This document shows positions 34,325-45,250 of a stretch of DNA of 64,000 nucleotides, piece after piece. Position 1 is the stretch's first letter, and every line of letters begins with the position of its first letter. The notes under the pieces are model-generated. The model did no database searches. It was not told where the DNA came from and saw only the letters and a program-made list of their open reading frames with translations. The translations under genes and the position numbers were made by a program. Source of the DNA: Sipunculus nudus (Eukaryota > Annelida > Sipuncula > Golfingiida > Sipunculidae); NCBI GenBank assembly GCA_026874595.1, contig CM049312.1, positions 70,584,929-70,648,928 of the forward strand, read 5' to 3'.

Positions 34325-34749
34325 TATTCTTGTCTTTTGCATTCTCATTAATTTACGAGAGTGTGGTTTATGAATAAGAAATAAGAATATATGCTCTTTG
34401 ATAATTTATTTAATTTTTTACAATTATTCTATAATGGTCATGTTTGGATAAAGTAACTGTACATAGGGGGAATAATGGCAGGGCAGATCAGGCAAAATGT
34501 CAAAGTATCTGTTTGGTAAGGTTAAAGTATTATGCATTTCCAGTTTAATTGTTTTAAGGAAACTCTTTTTATTTAGTCTTAAATATCCACTGGTGAAAAC
34601 TGAACAAAAGTAAAAATTCATAAGCATATGTATGTACCTAAATAATAGATTTTGCAACTGTAATTTAGAGTTAGTGAGCACCTCACACAGTTCCGAGTTG
34701 TTTTCTTAACAACAATTCTTATAAATCCAATTTCTTTGAACTCGTTCAG
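32752..34749. other. no gene seen; microsatellites
   Basis: Contains (AT)n(GT)n at about 33290-33385 and (AT)n at 34284-34323. Other open frames lack recognisable motifs. Confidence 0.3.
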
Positions 34750-34818
34750 CGCAGTCTTTATGGGTTTGAAAGCTGGTGTGCGCCAAGAAAACATTTCTGA
34801 AAGATATTTGCATGTTCT
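34750..34818 (+). CDS. Putative exon, unrecognised protein
   Basis: Between GAACTCGTTCAG and GTACGTAC. Open in the frame reading AVFMGLKAGVRQENISERYL, leaving phase 1. That phase joins exactly to the next open block at 35035, which is why I list it. No family recognised. Confidence 0.3.
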
Positions 34819-35034
34819 CGGTACGTACTTATCTCCTGTGACTTCAGATCCTTTTGTGTAATTAATCAGTATAATGAAAATAATGCCGGTCTGTTTCACA
34901 AAACAGAATAAATTAAGCTGTAGCAACATATAATCGACAAGCAGAAGTTGATGGATCTAAAATATGAATGAGGTGAGCAGTATCAAGTAAAAGGTAAATC
35001 ACGTTATTGTGTCAAACGAATTAATTGTAATTGC

Positions 35035-35660
35035 AGAAAACGGAAAACAGGTGACGGATTTTGAAATATGTACTGCGACAGTAGAAGAGGAAATATGACG
35101 GAAGGTTTTTGAAAAACAAAGCAGCTGTAGAATCCATCACGGCATCACCAAGCTGCGTCAACGACTGTTTCAGCTTAAGCGGACTTATACGCACAAAAAT
35201 GTAGAGTCAAAGTATGCTTCAAAACTACAGGTGACGCTAGGTGCGACCAGAAATGAACGAACCGATGAGCCGGGTGTATATTCTGGTGTGGAGGTAGGTA
35301 GTGAGAAGGAACAACTGACGCCAGTTGTCCACAACCATAGTGATGCGACAGTTGGTTAAAACACAATACCTGTAACTGCGGATAACAAAGCTGATACGAA
35401 TTCTGGTAACAAACCAGATAAACAGACGCCTCATTCCAAAGTGGAGACGGTACAGACCACGGAGGAAGGTCTACCTATATCCGTCCAGACAACAACGAGG
35501 GACAGCGCTCCGAAATCGCAGCTGCCCCGCGGAAAATAAGACGATCTGTCCGGGAAAATATCCAGGAGACGCACGATCGAACACCAGACCACAGAGTGCA
35601 CACGGAGCTCTATGACCAGCAGGTTACTTTTGAAAGGGCCTATTATATTAATTCACACAT
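35035..35660 (+). pseudogene. Decayed coding block of unknown family
   Basis: After TAATTGCAG one frame stays largely open for about 600 bases, starting ENGKQVTDFEICTATVEEEI. It has stops at about 35094 (TGA), 35358 (TAA) and 35538 (TAA). Composition is hydrophilic, Thr/Lys/Glu-rich. Alternative acceptors and donors exist (CTGTTTCAG, CTACAG-GTGACG), so stops might be spliced out. It could be the stalk or tail of a receptor-like gene, or a relic. Confidence 0.3.
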
Positions 35661-35739
35661 GACTCAAAGTTAAGAGTGTAATGAGTCGTCAGGATTTGTT
35701 TGTGAGCAAGAAAAAAAGAAAAAAGGAAAAAAAACATTC

Positions 35740-35997
35740 ATGTTGTATAGTGGCAACATTTCCAAAGCTGCGACCAAAAAAGTCCATGTTTTATTATTTG
35801 TTGTAAGGAATATAAAAGTGACATATTCGCCTATTTTCCCGACTAAAGAAGGATATGCCCCAGGCGCTAAAATACATGTTGATCCAGTAGACGAAGAAAA
35901 ATATTTGCTGAAGATTTCTGGCCTCGGATTATGTATTGTGGTCGGTGGATTGAAACGGATAAGAAGAGAGACCCGCACTACTAGTGCTAGTAAGTAA
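35740..35997 (+). CDS. Putative exon or small ORF, unrecognised
   Basis: Open frame with KVTYSPIFPTKEGYAPGAK, then VDPVDEEKYLLKISGLGLCI and a basic end (KRIRRETRTT). It runs into a good donor (CTA-GTAAGTAAGG at about 35991). A possible acceptor TTGTTGTAAG lies at about 35805. Balanced composition suggests coding, but the family is not known to me and the partner exons are unclear. Confidence 0.3.
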   Translation: MLYSGNISKAATKKVHVLLFVVRNIKVTYSPIFPTKEGYAPGAKIHVDPVDEEKYLLKISGLGLCIVVGGLKRIRRETRTTSASK

Positions 35998-36150
35998 GGA
36001 CGTTATTTACTTGATTTATTATTGTTGTCTGTTGAACTTTGTGCTTTCATTGTATTGTATTTTACTCACATAATATAAATCTCACATAATAAATCACATA
36101 ACTACTGCTTCTTTTATTGCTCGAGAAGCTATGTTTTCAGCGCCGTTTCA

Positions 36151-36168
36151 GCGGGGGGGGGGGGGGGG
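36151..36168. repeat. poly-G tract
   Basis: Uninterrupted G run of about 17 bases. Confidence 0.88.
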
Positions 36169-36652
36169 TTGTGGATAGGTACATTTGAAACATCTAATGT
36201 AAATTTCCTTATTTGGAATAGCAAATTGTTTTGTAATGCCAAAATTATGTATTGGTTTAGTTAATTGTCAAATGATATAAAATTATTTGCAACTTCAGCT
36301 TAGCCGTTTGGCTTGCCTAGAATGTGTGTTTGAGATAACAAACAAGTACGCCACTTTGATGTGGTCAGACAAATTCCAGTACGATCGTGAGTTAATTAAT
36401 CAGGTCTCACCCAGCTGTGATCACACTTCCGCATTTGCCCATGCAGGTGGACTGGGTGCTGTGTTTACACACGACTGGACTGGGTAATGATCGCTAGTCA
36501 GCGACTGTGACGGAGCCTGCTTTGATCTTGAGGTAGTGCAGCCTGAAACCGCACGTCCGGTGGGACGCTTGGAGGTTGACAGCCACGAGTCCCACACCAG
36601 TATCAAGCGTCACTGACGCTTATTTCCGCGTTCCTTAAAGCCATGTATATAT

Positions 36653-36654
<2 letters not shown>

Positions 36655-36724
<70 letters not shown>
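36655..36724. repeat. (AT)n microsatellite
   Basis: About 70 bases of alternating AT immediately before the left end of the pogo-like element. Confidence 0.9.
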
Positions 36725-36727
<3 letters not shown>

Positions 36728-36751
36728 AAATTCCCTATATGTTATGTATAA

Positions 36752-37863
36752 GCGGAACCTCTGTAAGGCGGACACCTCAGTACTGCGGACAGCGGACAGA
36801 AGATTTCAACTCAAACCAACATTCTAAGAGTAAATGAACCGTGACAAATGCGGACACGATACGCCATCTCCGGCGGACACTGATCACTCGCCCAGGGCAA
36901 CATGAAAGACCACCGGTACTGTTGTTGTTCCTGGGACTGGAGCACAAAGGATTATGCCATCCCTAGTTGTTACCTTAATGCGTGTCCGTGCTCATGTCAC
37001 GGCGTGATGTGCTCCTAAGACTGCGGGGTCATTAAATTGATTAAACGGCTACCGATAACACATGCGTTCCTGATCACTCCACGCAATACCTAACTGTAAA
37101 ATTAGCCACTTTGTCAAAGCAGGCCGTTTGATATTAATTTATCGGTTTTGCTCAGTATGTCTCAAATTGATCTTCTCAGTGTCAAACATCTGCTGGCTCC
37201 GTAGCTAATTGTACCATGCCGCCGTGCACAAGCTTCTCGGGGTTCGTTTAATCTTGCGTGCTTTCAACATTAAAGCAAATCAAACCAAACTACCATCATC
37301 AAAGAAAGTTTATTTTAGGCTAAAGCTACATTCACCTATAAAAACGAATGTTCCCAGGTTCGTAGCAATGACAATCTTCGCATTATCAAAGTCGTCATTA
37401 CTTTGAGATTATCGCATTTGGACACCTGAAAAAGGAGAGTTTTAGGCAATGCCGCCAGTTGTCACCACACGTACTCCTGGGCAGGAGCTTATCATAAGCC
37501 TTATGCTATCTGAGAAAGTCAAGCTTGTTCGACTGAGTGAATCAGCGAAAAAGAGCGTACGGGAGCATAAGCACATTGTTTTTACGGATGTCTTCAAAGA
37601 CTTTTTTCCGTATATTGTTCCCTACTTGATTTAGGAAAAAATAATCACATATTGTATATGAATATTGAATGCATGATGTGTGCATGAATATGTTTTACAT
37701 ATATATGAAATTTGATATAATACAATTTACACGTTCTTGCAGCTGTTCGTTGTCTTTATTTATAATTCCTCAGTTATCAACCAAGGTCAACCTGCCTAAT
37801 AAGGACACCTCACTATTAAGGACAAAATGACTGAGTCCCTTGACTGTACGCTTTAGATAGGTT

Positions 37864-37867
<4 letters not shown>
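36752..37867 (+). mobile_element. pogo/Tigger-like DNA transposon relic
   Basis: The left terminus (AACCTCTGTAAGGCGGACA region, 36752-36774) and the right terminus (37845-37867, inverted) match at about 17 of 23 positions. They sit in TA-rich flanks, as expected for a TA-targeting Tc1/mariner-pogo element. The direct subterminal motif GGACACCTCA occurs near both ends (36770, 37803). Inside, 37449-37634 encodes a fragment (SEKVKLVRLSESAKKSVRE) like the start of a CENP-B/psq-type helix-turn-helix, as found in pogo transposases. The catalytic domain is missing, so this is an internally deleted copy. Confidence 0.55.

Positions 37868-37928
<61 letters not shown>
37868..37928. repeat. (AT)n microsatellite
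   Basis: Begins at the right end of the pogo-like relic. Confidence 0.9.
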
Positions 37929-37931
<3 letters not shown>

Positions 37932-38302
37932 AAAAAGGTTGTGATATGTTTTGTTATATGAAGGAAATGTGCAGCTCACACAGTATGTTCTGCTCTTTGT
38001 TATTAGGCCTACCGGATGATGGAAAACATCATTAATAAAGATCAGTTTGTCATTAAACATGGGGAATCACGAAATCCCCATGTTTAGCTTGGTTTATTAA
38101 ATCTAGACACGATCTTTGCTCTAATTATGTAAAACACAGGAAGCCTGGACGAAAAAATTACTTAAAGGTATAAATGCAAATATAATGTTTATGTGTGCGT
38201 CGATATTAATGAATTTTTCCTTAAACTTTATCAATTTCGATTTTGTTTTGGAGCGAAGATTTGTGGTACCATGCATGGCAAGCAGTGATGTAATCGAATC
38301 CA

Positions 38303-38412
38303 CACCACCCGAGTCCAAGTGCAAGTCCGAGTCCAGGATACTCCGAGTCCAAGTCCGTGTTCACCTTCTCCGAGTCCGAGTCATCTGGAACCAGAGTCCA
38401 GGTCCGAGTCCA
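38303..38412 (+). repeat. GAGTCCAAGTCC minisatellite
   Basis: Repeats of a 6-base theme GAGTCC/AAGTCC interrupted by a short unique spacer. The same theme recurs at 52364-52490 and 52757-52800. Confidence 0.75.
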
Positions 38413-38632
38413 TTAAAAATCTCTTTATATTGTTACAGGTGTCTGTTTTATTGTGTGCAGGAGTGTTACAAGTGTCTGTTTGCATTCTGAATCGTGTAGC
38501 GCAGGCATAGTTCATTGCTATGGGAACCTCGCTTGTTGGGCGCTGGCTCGCGTGTGGGGTCTGAAGCGTAGAGACACAGCGTTCTTGTTTCTAGATGTTT
38601 CGGGTCTGTTCATGTGCGTGTGTACTGATGTA

Positions 38633-38997
38633 GTGGTAACGCAAAGTCCCTCATCACTGCAAATCAGTGAGAGAACAACTACCTATCTGCCAAGGCAGCA
38701 CCTTACTTCTGTGGGACTAGGAAGTGTGATCTCTGCTTGTCTGAAAAGCTACTTACAGCAACGCCCCCCCCCCCCCCCCTGGATCATTGTTAAACTCAAG
38801 AGCTGAAATTCTCTCCAAGTGCCGCCATCAAAACAAATTCACCCTGAAATATTTTAAAACCTAGCTTTCGTACTAATTTTCAGCGTGCCCCCTTAACCCC
38901 CCCCCCCCCCCCCAACGAGGATCCGCTTGGCAGACTTACCTGTTCAGGTAGTTGTTCTCTCACTGATTTGCAGTGATGAGGGACTTGGCGTTACCAC
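38633..38997. repeat. 52-bp inverted repeat with 261-bp spacer
   Basis: The arm at 38633-38684 (GTGGTAACGCAAAGTCCCTC to ACAACTACCT) is repeated inverted at 38946-38997 with one mismatch. The spacer holds two poly-C runs (about 38763 and 38899). One copy could fold into a strong hairpin. Confidence 0.85.
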
Positions 38998-39337
38998 CAC
39001 ATCATGGAGAGTTTACCGAGTGGATTGCATTTGGTATGAGTATAGTATAGTATATTTGCCTTTTATATTTTATATTGTATATTTGCCTTGTATATTGTGT
39101 ATTTTCATAGTATATGTGTATTTTTATCATATGTATACTACTGATACGTTCACTGCTTCACTGTTTCCCAGTATCGCACGTGTACCCCGACCAATCCTAT
39201 TGTGCACCCGAGGACAATAGGATCAATGTCAGTCTTTCACATGCCCCCCCCCCGACCCGAATCGCACAAAGCATAATCTCGTAATCTCGTAAAGTCTCGG
39301 CTTTTCAAACCACGCCGTTAGCTTCATTCTAACCACA

Positions 39338-39465
39338 TTCACCTGATGATCGGGTCGCACCCCGTGAAACAGATTGTTGTGAATTAACAGTGTTGTTTTC
39401 TCCAGAGTTATACCGCTCTGGCCTAGTCTGTAGGCCATAGAGCACTTTACATCGGAGGGTAACAC

Positions 39466-39544
<79 letters not shown>

Positions 39545-39545
39545 A
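39338..39545. mobile_element. MITE arm plus (AT)n tract
   Basis: TTCACCTGATGATCGGGTCG, GTGAATTAACAGTGTTGTTT and TCTCC follow the same order as the inverted right arm of the MITE at 11933-12155. The (AT)n tract at 39470-39541 takes the place of its core. Confidence 0.5.
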
Positions 39546-41470
39546 TATATATAATTTATTATTATTATTATATACATAAACATGAAGAAAAGTGTATTGT
39601 AACTTTATCTAGATTAAATATGTTCACTTTAAACATGAAGAAACCTGAAACTCTCAATTTGTCAATAAAGTTTCTTTGGCCATACCTACCCTTGTATTGC
39701 AGCCATGCTGTCGGGAAGAAAGAACATTTAGGTCTAACCTTTTGTAGCATCCTGAACCACTGTAATATACCGATATAAATATGTCAAGTTAATATTACAG
39801 TTCCTGGTCAGATTATGCATGGAACAAGTTACAATATCGGTCATTTGTCATACCCATTTCCTATATGAATACAGCGTGGGTTTACTTGTTTGATCGTGTG
39901 TAAAAAGTATCCCATGTTATTGTCCCGTATAATGCTTAGCTGGAGATACTCCCTGCCCGGGCGCACACATAGATCAGTACAAACGAAATTGCGCTGCCGT
40001 CTCCGGAACACCACGGTTCAAAGTCCTGAAAAGCCCGTGTTGTTATCCGTGAATGCTTGAAAGCCCCCGGGAACACAACGGATAAAAGTCCGGGATGATC
40101 CGGGCCGTGTTTTTATCTGTGAATGTTAAAGGGGCTTAACTACTCGGACCTCAGAGCGTGAGGCTAACACCGTAAAAACACAAGTGTCCGACGTTTGTGT
40201 CTTATTGGTCAAGAGCCAGGTCGTCAGGGATTTCCGCTTTAATTTGGATTAAACAACATGGAACGTGAGTGTGCTTATGCTTTGTCTTACTGTTGTAAGT
40301 AAAGGAGCAGAGGGATTTTAATGTTTTAAAACATTTTTATGATATTTCTAAATGTATACATTTTGCAAAAGTGTACTCGAGGGTGACGGTTTCCATCAGT
40401 TTTATAGTGTTCAACACTAAGCACATTTCATTGAAATGCCGGAGCGAATCAGCCATTTCGTATACTGCCTGATTAGCCAGGTTGCCTGTAACACACACAC
40501 ACACACACACACACACCCCCTCACACACACACTCTCTTCCTCAATTGATCGAAAGTAAAATGAAACGGGATCGTTCACAAGAAAGTAGCGCCATGTTCTT
40601 GATTTTTAAAATCTTACGTGGCGCCTTTAACTCGCGGAAGGGGCCGACAAGACATGAATTTTGTTCACCTGAAAATTAGCCGAGCAAAATTAATATACTA
40701 TATTATCCCGTGACGCTTACTCGAGGATACCGTGTAGTCAACTATCAGCAATATTCGGAGGAAGTACCGCGTGTCTTATTAATGGCTCACTTTTATGCAC
40801 GCACCTGTAGTCGGCAATATTCGGAATAAGTGAGCCATTATGCACATGAGTTAGATGGCTCTTGCCTTTCGAGCCAACGAAACGCGGGGTCACGGTAACC
40901 GTGGTTACGAATACTGGAACATTTGTACCGTTTTCGCCGTGTCAGAAGTACCGCTTTGCTCGATATGAATGTGGTATTGTCAATAAATATTTATATTTAT
41001 AATATTTATATAAATCACGTAGTATTACCAGTACTTTACAGGAAAAGTAATTCAGCATATTAATTATATTTACCAATGGTATTCACAAAATAGTAGTAAA
41101 CCATTTCAATAACCTTTCTTGAAAACTCATCAGCCAGCGATAATAATCACTATAGATAAAGTCGACCAATAGCTGCCGTCTAGATATTCTCTGACCGTGT
41201 GATTTTTTTTATCGTCAGAAGCATGAACTAGTGGATAACCTTGACCTATGAAAACCATTAAAATAAAATTACCATATTGTGGGCATCGGGCATCGGGCAG
41301 CGTATGGACGAAGGAGGACGCCACACCATTTCATAAGCTCACAATAATGATTCAACCTACAATTCTGAATTAACTTATATTTTTTAGAATATTGTTACTG
41401 CAAATTTATAAAATATGTATTTAAAAAATATAAAATGAATATACTAAAAATAGGGGATAATATAAATATA
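39546..41470. other. no gene seen
   Basis: Contains an (AC)n tract at 40490-40515. GC-richer sequence at 39950-40270 ends in ACAACATGGAACGTGAGTG, which could be a minute first exon, but nothing downstream supports it. Confidence 0.3.
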
Positions 41471-44072
41471 ACTAGACATTTCTTGGCACCGCAGGTGCCA
41501 GAGTATCCCCAGACATAGTAGCCCCCCCCCTTTAAGAACAGACCCCCATTTTTAGCAGCATATACTGACACTTGGCATATTTATTGTTTCTTCCATCTAA
41601 CAATCCACAATCTTGTTGAAGATGTTCGTCCTGTGACCTTGATCTTTTTAAAGATGTGTCCTGTGACCTTGACCTTTGACCTCATGACCCCAAAATAAAT
41701 TTGGGTCTTGCTTTTCCAATGGGACATATGCAAGTCAAGTTTGAAATCTATACATCAATAAAGCAGGAATGATCATCCAGTAACTAATTTTTTTACAGGT
41801 GGCTCCTGTGACCTTCACCTTTGACCTTGTGACCTTAAATTGATAGTTTTCTTCCTCTCTTGGCAGGAGAACTATATGTGCAAGATGGAAGATCTGAGAT
41901 GAAATGTTTGGCTGAAAATGCATCCACATCTTTTTAAAGATGTGTCCTGTGATCTTGACCTTTGACCTCATGACCCCAAAATCAATTTTGGTCTTGCTTT
42001 TCCAATGGGACATATACAAGTCAAGTTTGAAAACCATACATCAATAAAAGCAGGAATTATCATCCAGAAACTAATTTTTGGACAGATGGCTCCTGTGACC
42101 TTCACCTTTGACCTTGTGACCTCAAAATTGATAGGGGTTTTTCACTCTTGGCAGGTGAACTATATGTGCAAGATGAAAGATCTGAGATGAATTGTTTGGC
42201 TGAAAATGCATCCACAATCTTTATAAAGATGTGTTGTGACCTTGACCTTTGACCTCATGACCCCAAAATCAATTCGGTCTTGCTTTTCCAATGGGACATA
42301 TACAAGTCAAGTTTAAAATCCATACATCAATAAAAGAAGGAAGTATCATCCAGAAACTAATTTTTGGACAGATGGCTCCTGTGACCTTCACCTTTGACCT
42401 TGTGACCTCAAAATTGATAGGGGTCTTCCTCTCTTGGCAGGTGAACTATATGTGCAAGATGAAAGATCTGAGATGAAATGTTTGGCTGAAAATGCATCCA
42501 CATCTTTTTAAAGATGTGTCCTGTGACCTTGCCTTTGACCTCATGACCCCAAAATCAATTCAGGTCTTGCTTTTCCAATGGGACATAAACAAGTCAAGTT
42601 TGAAATCCATACATCAATAAAAGCAGGAATTATCATCCAGAAACTAATGTTTGGACAGATGGCTCCTGTGACCTTCACCTTTGACCTTGTGACCTCAAAA
42701 TTGATAGGGGTCTTCCACGCTTAGCAGGTGAACTATATGTGCAAGATGAAAGATCTGAGATGAATTATTTGGCTGAAATTGCATCCACAACCTTTTTAAA
42801 GAGATTTCCTGTGACCTTGACCTTTGACCTCATGACCCCAAAATCAATTCGGGTCTTGCTTTTCCAATGGGTCAAATACAAGTCAAGTTTGAAATCCATA
42901 CATCAATAAAAGGAGGAATTATCATCCAGAAACTAATTTTTGGACAGATGGCTCCTGTGACCTTCACCTTTGACCTTGTGACCTCAAAACTGATAGGGGT
43001 CTTCCTCTATTGGCAGATGACTTATATGTGCAAGATGAAAGGTCTGAGATGAAATGTTTGGCTGAAAATGCATCCACAATCTTTTTAAAGATGTGTCCTG
43101 TGACCTTGACCTTTGACCTCATGACCCCAAAATCAATTCAGGTCTTGCTTTTTAAATGGGACATATATAAGTCAAATTTGAAATCAATACATCAATAAAA
43201 GCAGGAATTATCATCCAGAAACTAATTTTTGGACAGATAGCTCCTGTGGCCTTGACCTTTGACCTTGTGACCCCAAAATTTATATGGACCATCCACTATT
43301 GGCAAGTGAGCTATATATTCAAGATGGAAGACCTGGGATGAAAGTTTGGCTTAAAATGCATCCACAGTATCTTTTAAAATGCCAGTCCAGTGACCTTGAC
43401 CTTTGACCTCATGACCCTAGAACCTAAAGGGTTCTTACTTTAGTGGTGAGCCATACATAAGTCATGTTTGAAATCCATATGGCTATCAACACTGGAGATA
43501 TCAACAGAGGTGTGTGATTTTCACCATATATGGCAATATTCAAGGTCAAGGCCACTATCATAGGAAAGGTCATGACCCCAATTTAAATAAACATCATCCC
43601 ATATCCCATACCTATGTATATGCATAATATAAAAGAAATCTGCCCATTAGTTTTTGACTTATAATGCTCACAGTACTGTAAGGTGGCAATTTTGGGGGTA
43701 TTAAACGGCATGAAAACAAGTAAAGAATAATAGGTGGCGCCACCAGTTTCTGGAACATGACAACCCTATCCATGATCTTCCATCAACTTGATTTTGGGAT
43801 AAATCCATGCAAGATTTCTTGAGATATTAAAGAATTTGCGTGATTTTCCCCAAAATTGGACCTATTCAAGGTCAAGGACACTCTCCTAGTAAAGGTCATG
43901 ACCTCATTTTAAATAGACGTCTTCCTCTTACCCATATCTATACATATACCAAGTTAGGTAAAGTTCCGTGAAATATTTATTGGGTTATCGCGCCAACAAG
44001 ATTTATATGCGGCGGCGGCGGCGGCGGGACCGGTATGAAAACATAGTATCCCCCGACTTTGTCTGGGGATAC
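41471..44072. mobile_element. Family B element: ~286-bp units rich in TGACCTTTGACCT, hairpin at each end
   Basis: The left end ACTAGACATTTCTTGGCACC is the same as at 62626. It holds a perfect hairpin GGCACC-GCA-GGTGCC (41485-41499). The right end holds a 12-bp hairpin GTATCCCCCGAC-TTT-GTCTGGGGATAC (44046-44072), preceded by (GCG)n. Between are about six units with a period near 286 bases. Each has one TGACCTTGACCTTTGACCTC block and one TGACCTTCACCTTTGACCTT block. Open frames inside repeat once per unit and are not genes. Terminal hairpins with no inverted repeats could suit a Helitron-type mechanism, but the ends were not proven. Confidence 0.6.
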
Positions 44073-44364
44073 AATTATAACCCTAAAAGTGAACTGAAGA
44101 AATCAGTTTTTTTATTTGTCCAGCTGTATTTATCGCCACCAGGTGGAAATTTGGGTAAATATGTCAACCATTGAGTGGTGGCAAAACGTATACATGTTTG
44201 TTTGTCTTTAAACTAACGGTACTTATGTGAATGATCAAAGTCTGACATTTTACGCGGGCCATGTAAAGTGTGCTCAAGTGGTATATTGAAAGAATATACG
44301 AGACAAATGGAAGTTCTAGAGTACCTGATTTATGGATATTAGGGGAAAAAATAATACAAAGCAT
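44073..44364. other. short spacer, nothing seen
   Basis: No motif or gene recognised between element B and the following minisatellite. Confidence 0.3.
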
Positions 44365-44835
44365 ACAGTGGATAAGCAATTAACTTTGCTCTCTTACTCG
44401 ATGTGTCGGCTGTTTGGGGGGATCAGTGGATTATCAATTTATTTGGTTCTTGGACTCTAAGTGTCGGCCTGGTCAGGATATCAGTTGATAAGCAAATAAT
44501 TAGGCTCATGTGCTCAATGTGTCGGCTTTTCGAGGGGATCAGCAGATTATCAATTTATTTGGATATTGTACTTGATGTATCGGCTTTTCAAAGGGGATCA
44601 GTGGATCATCAATTGATTTGGTACTTTTACTCCAGTTGTCGACTTGATCAGGGGATCAGTGGATAAGCAATCAATTTGGCTCTTGTTGTCGATGTGTCGG
44701 CTTATACCCAGGGGACAGTGGATAGTAATTAATTTGGTTCTTGTACTTCAGGTGTCAGCTTACCCAGGGGATAGGTGGATGAGCAATTAATTGTAAACCA
44801 TGTGTTGGCTTAGTCTAAGGATCAGTAAAGTTCCA
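44365..44835 (+). repeat. ~58-bp minisatellite, seven diverged units
   Basis: Units centre on GGGGATCAGTGGAT followed by AATCAATTTGG and GTGTCGGCTT, at about 44421, 44476, 44536, 44595, 44652, 44711 and 44767. Confidence 0.8.
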
Positions 44836-45250
44836 GTAAATATGGTTTTAATTCTTGAATACAGTTGAAATATTGTTTTTTTTTGTTTGCATTCTTTGAT
44901 CCACCTCGAGTTTTATTTTTGTTTCATATTTTTTTATGTATTGATGATACACGGGCGATAATTCCCAAACAAAGGGAATAACAGGAGAGAATCAACATGG
45001 ATAAAACATCGACTGGAGGCTCGGTAAATCTTGAGTTGATAAGTGGCGCGGTCCTACCACAAGTTGGCGTGCATGTGTTGTATATATTTTACACCGCTGA
45101 CTGAGATATTATCTTTTTCATTATTTTTGATCTTGTCCTAAATCAGCCACACTATTTTATTGGGTGTTCACCAATGAATGTAGATGTGTGCTACACATAA
45201 AATGTAAGGATTCCTTAATTTATTAATATATAGCCAGTAAAAATATGAGG
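44836..45250. other. AT-rich spacer, nothing seen
   Basis: No gene or repeat recognised. Confidence 0.3.

Noticed and set aside
34618-34929. 103-codon minus-strand open frame
   Set aside because: No motif; it overlaps plus-strand blocks with compatible splice phases, which I prefer at low confidence.
36287-36487. open frame after ACTTCAG (LSRLACLECVFEITNKYATL)
   Set aside because: Phase does not match the exon ending near 35990 (an immediate TAG results), and no family was recognised.
38185-38806. overlapping open frames of 63-117 codons
   Set aside because: They run through the GAGTCC minisatellite and one arm of the inverted repeat; composition is repeat-driven.
40010-40030. GGTTCAAAGTCC resembling a tRNA box B
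   Set aside because: No box A at suitable distance and no cloverleaf could be drawn.
41735-43198. several ~60-codon open frames of similar sequence on both strands
   Set aside because: They recur once per ~286-bp unit of the family B element and again at 62.8-63.9 kb; repeat-derived, not genes.
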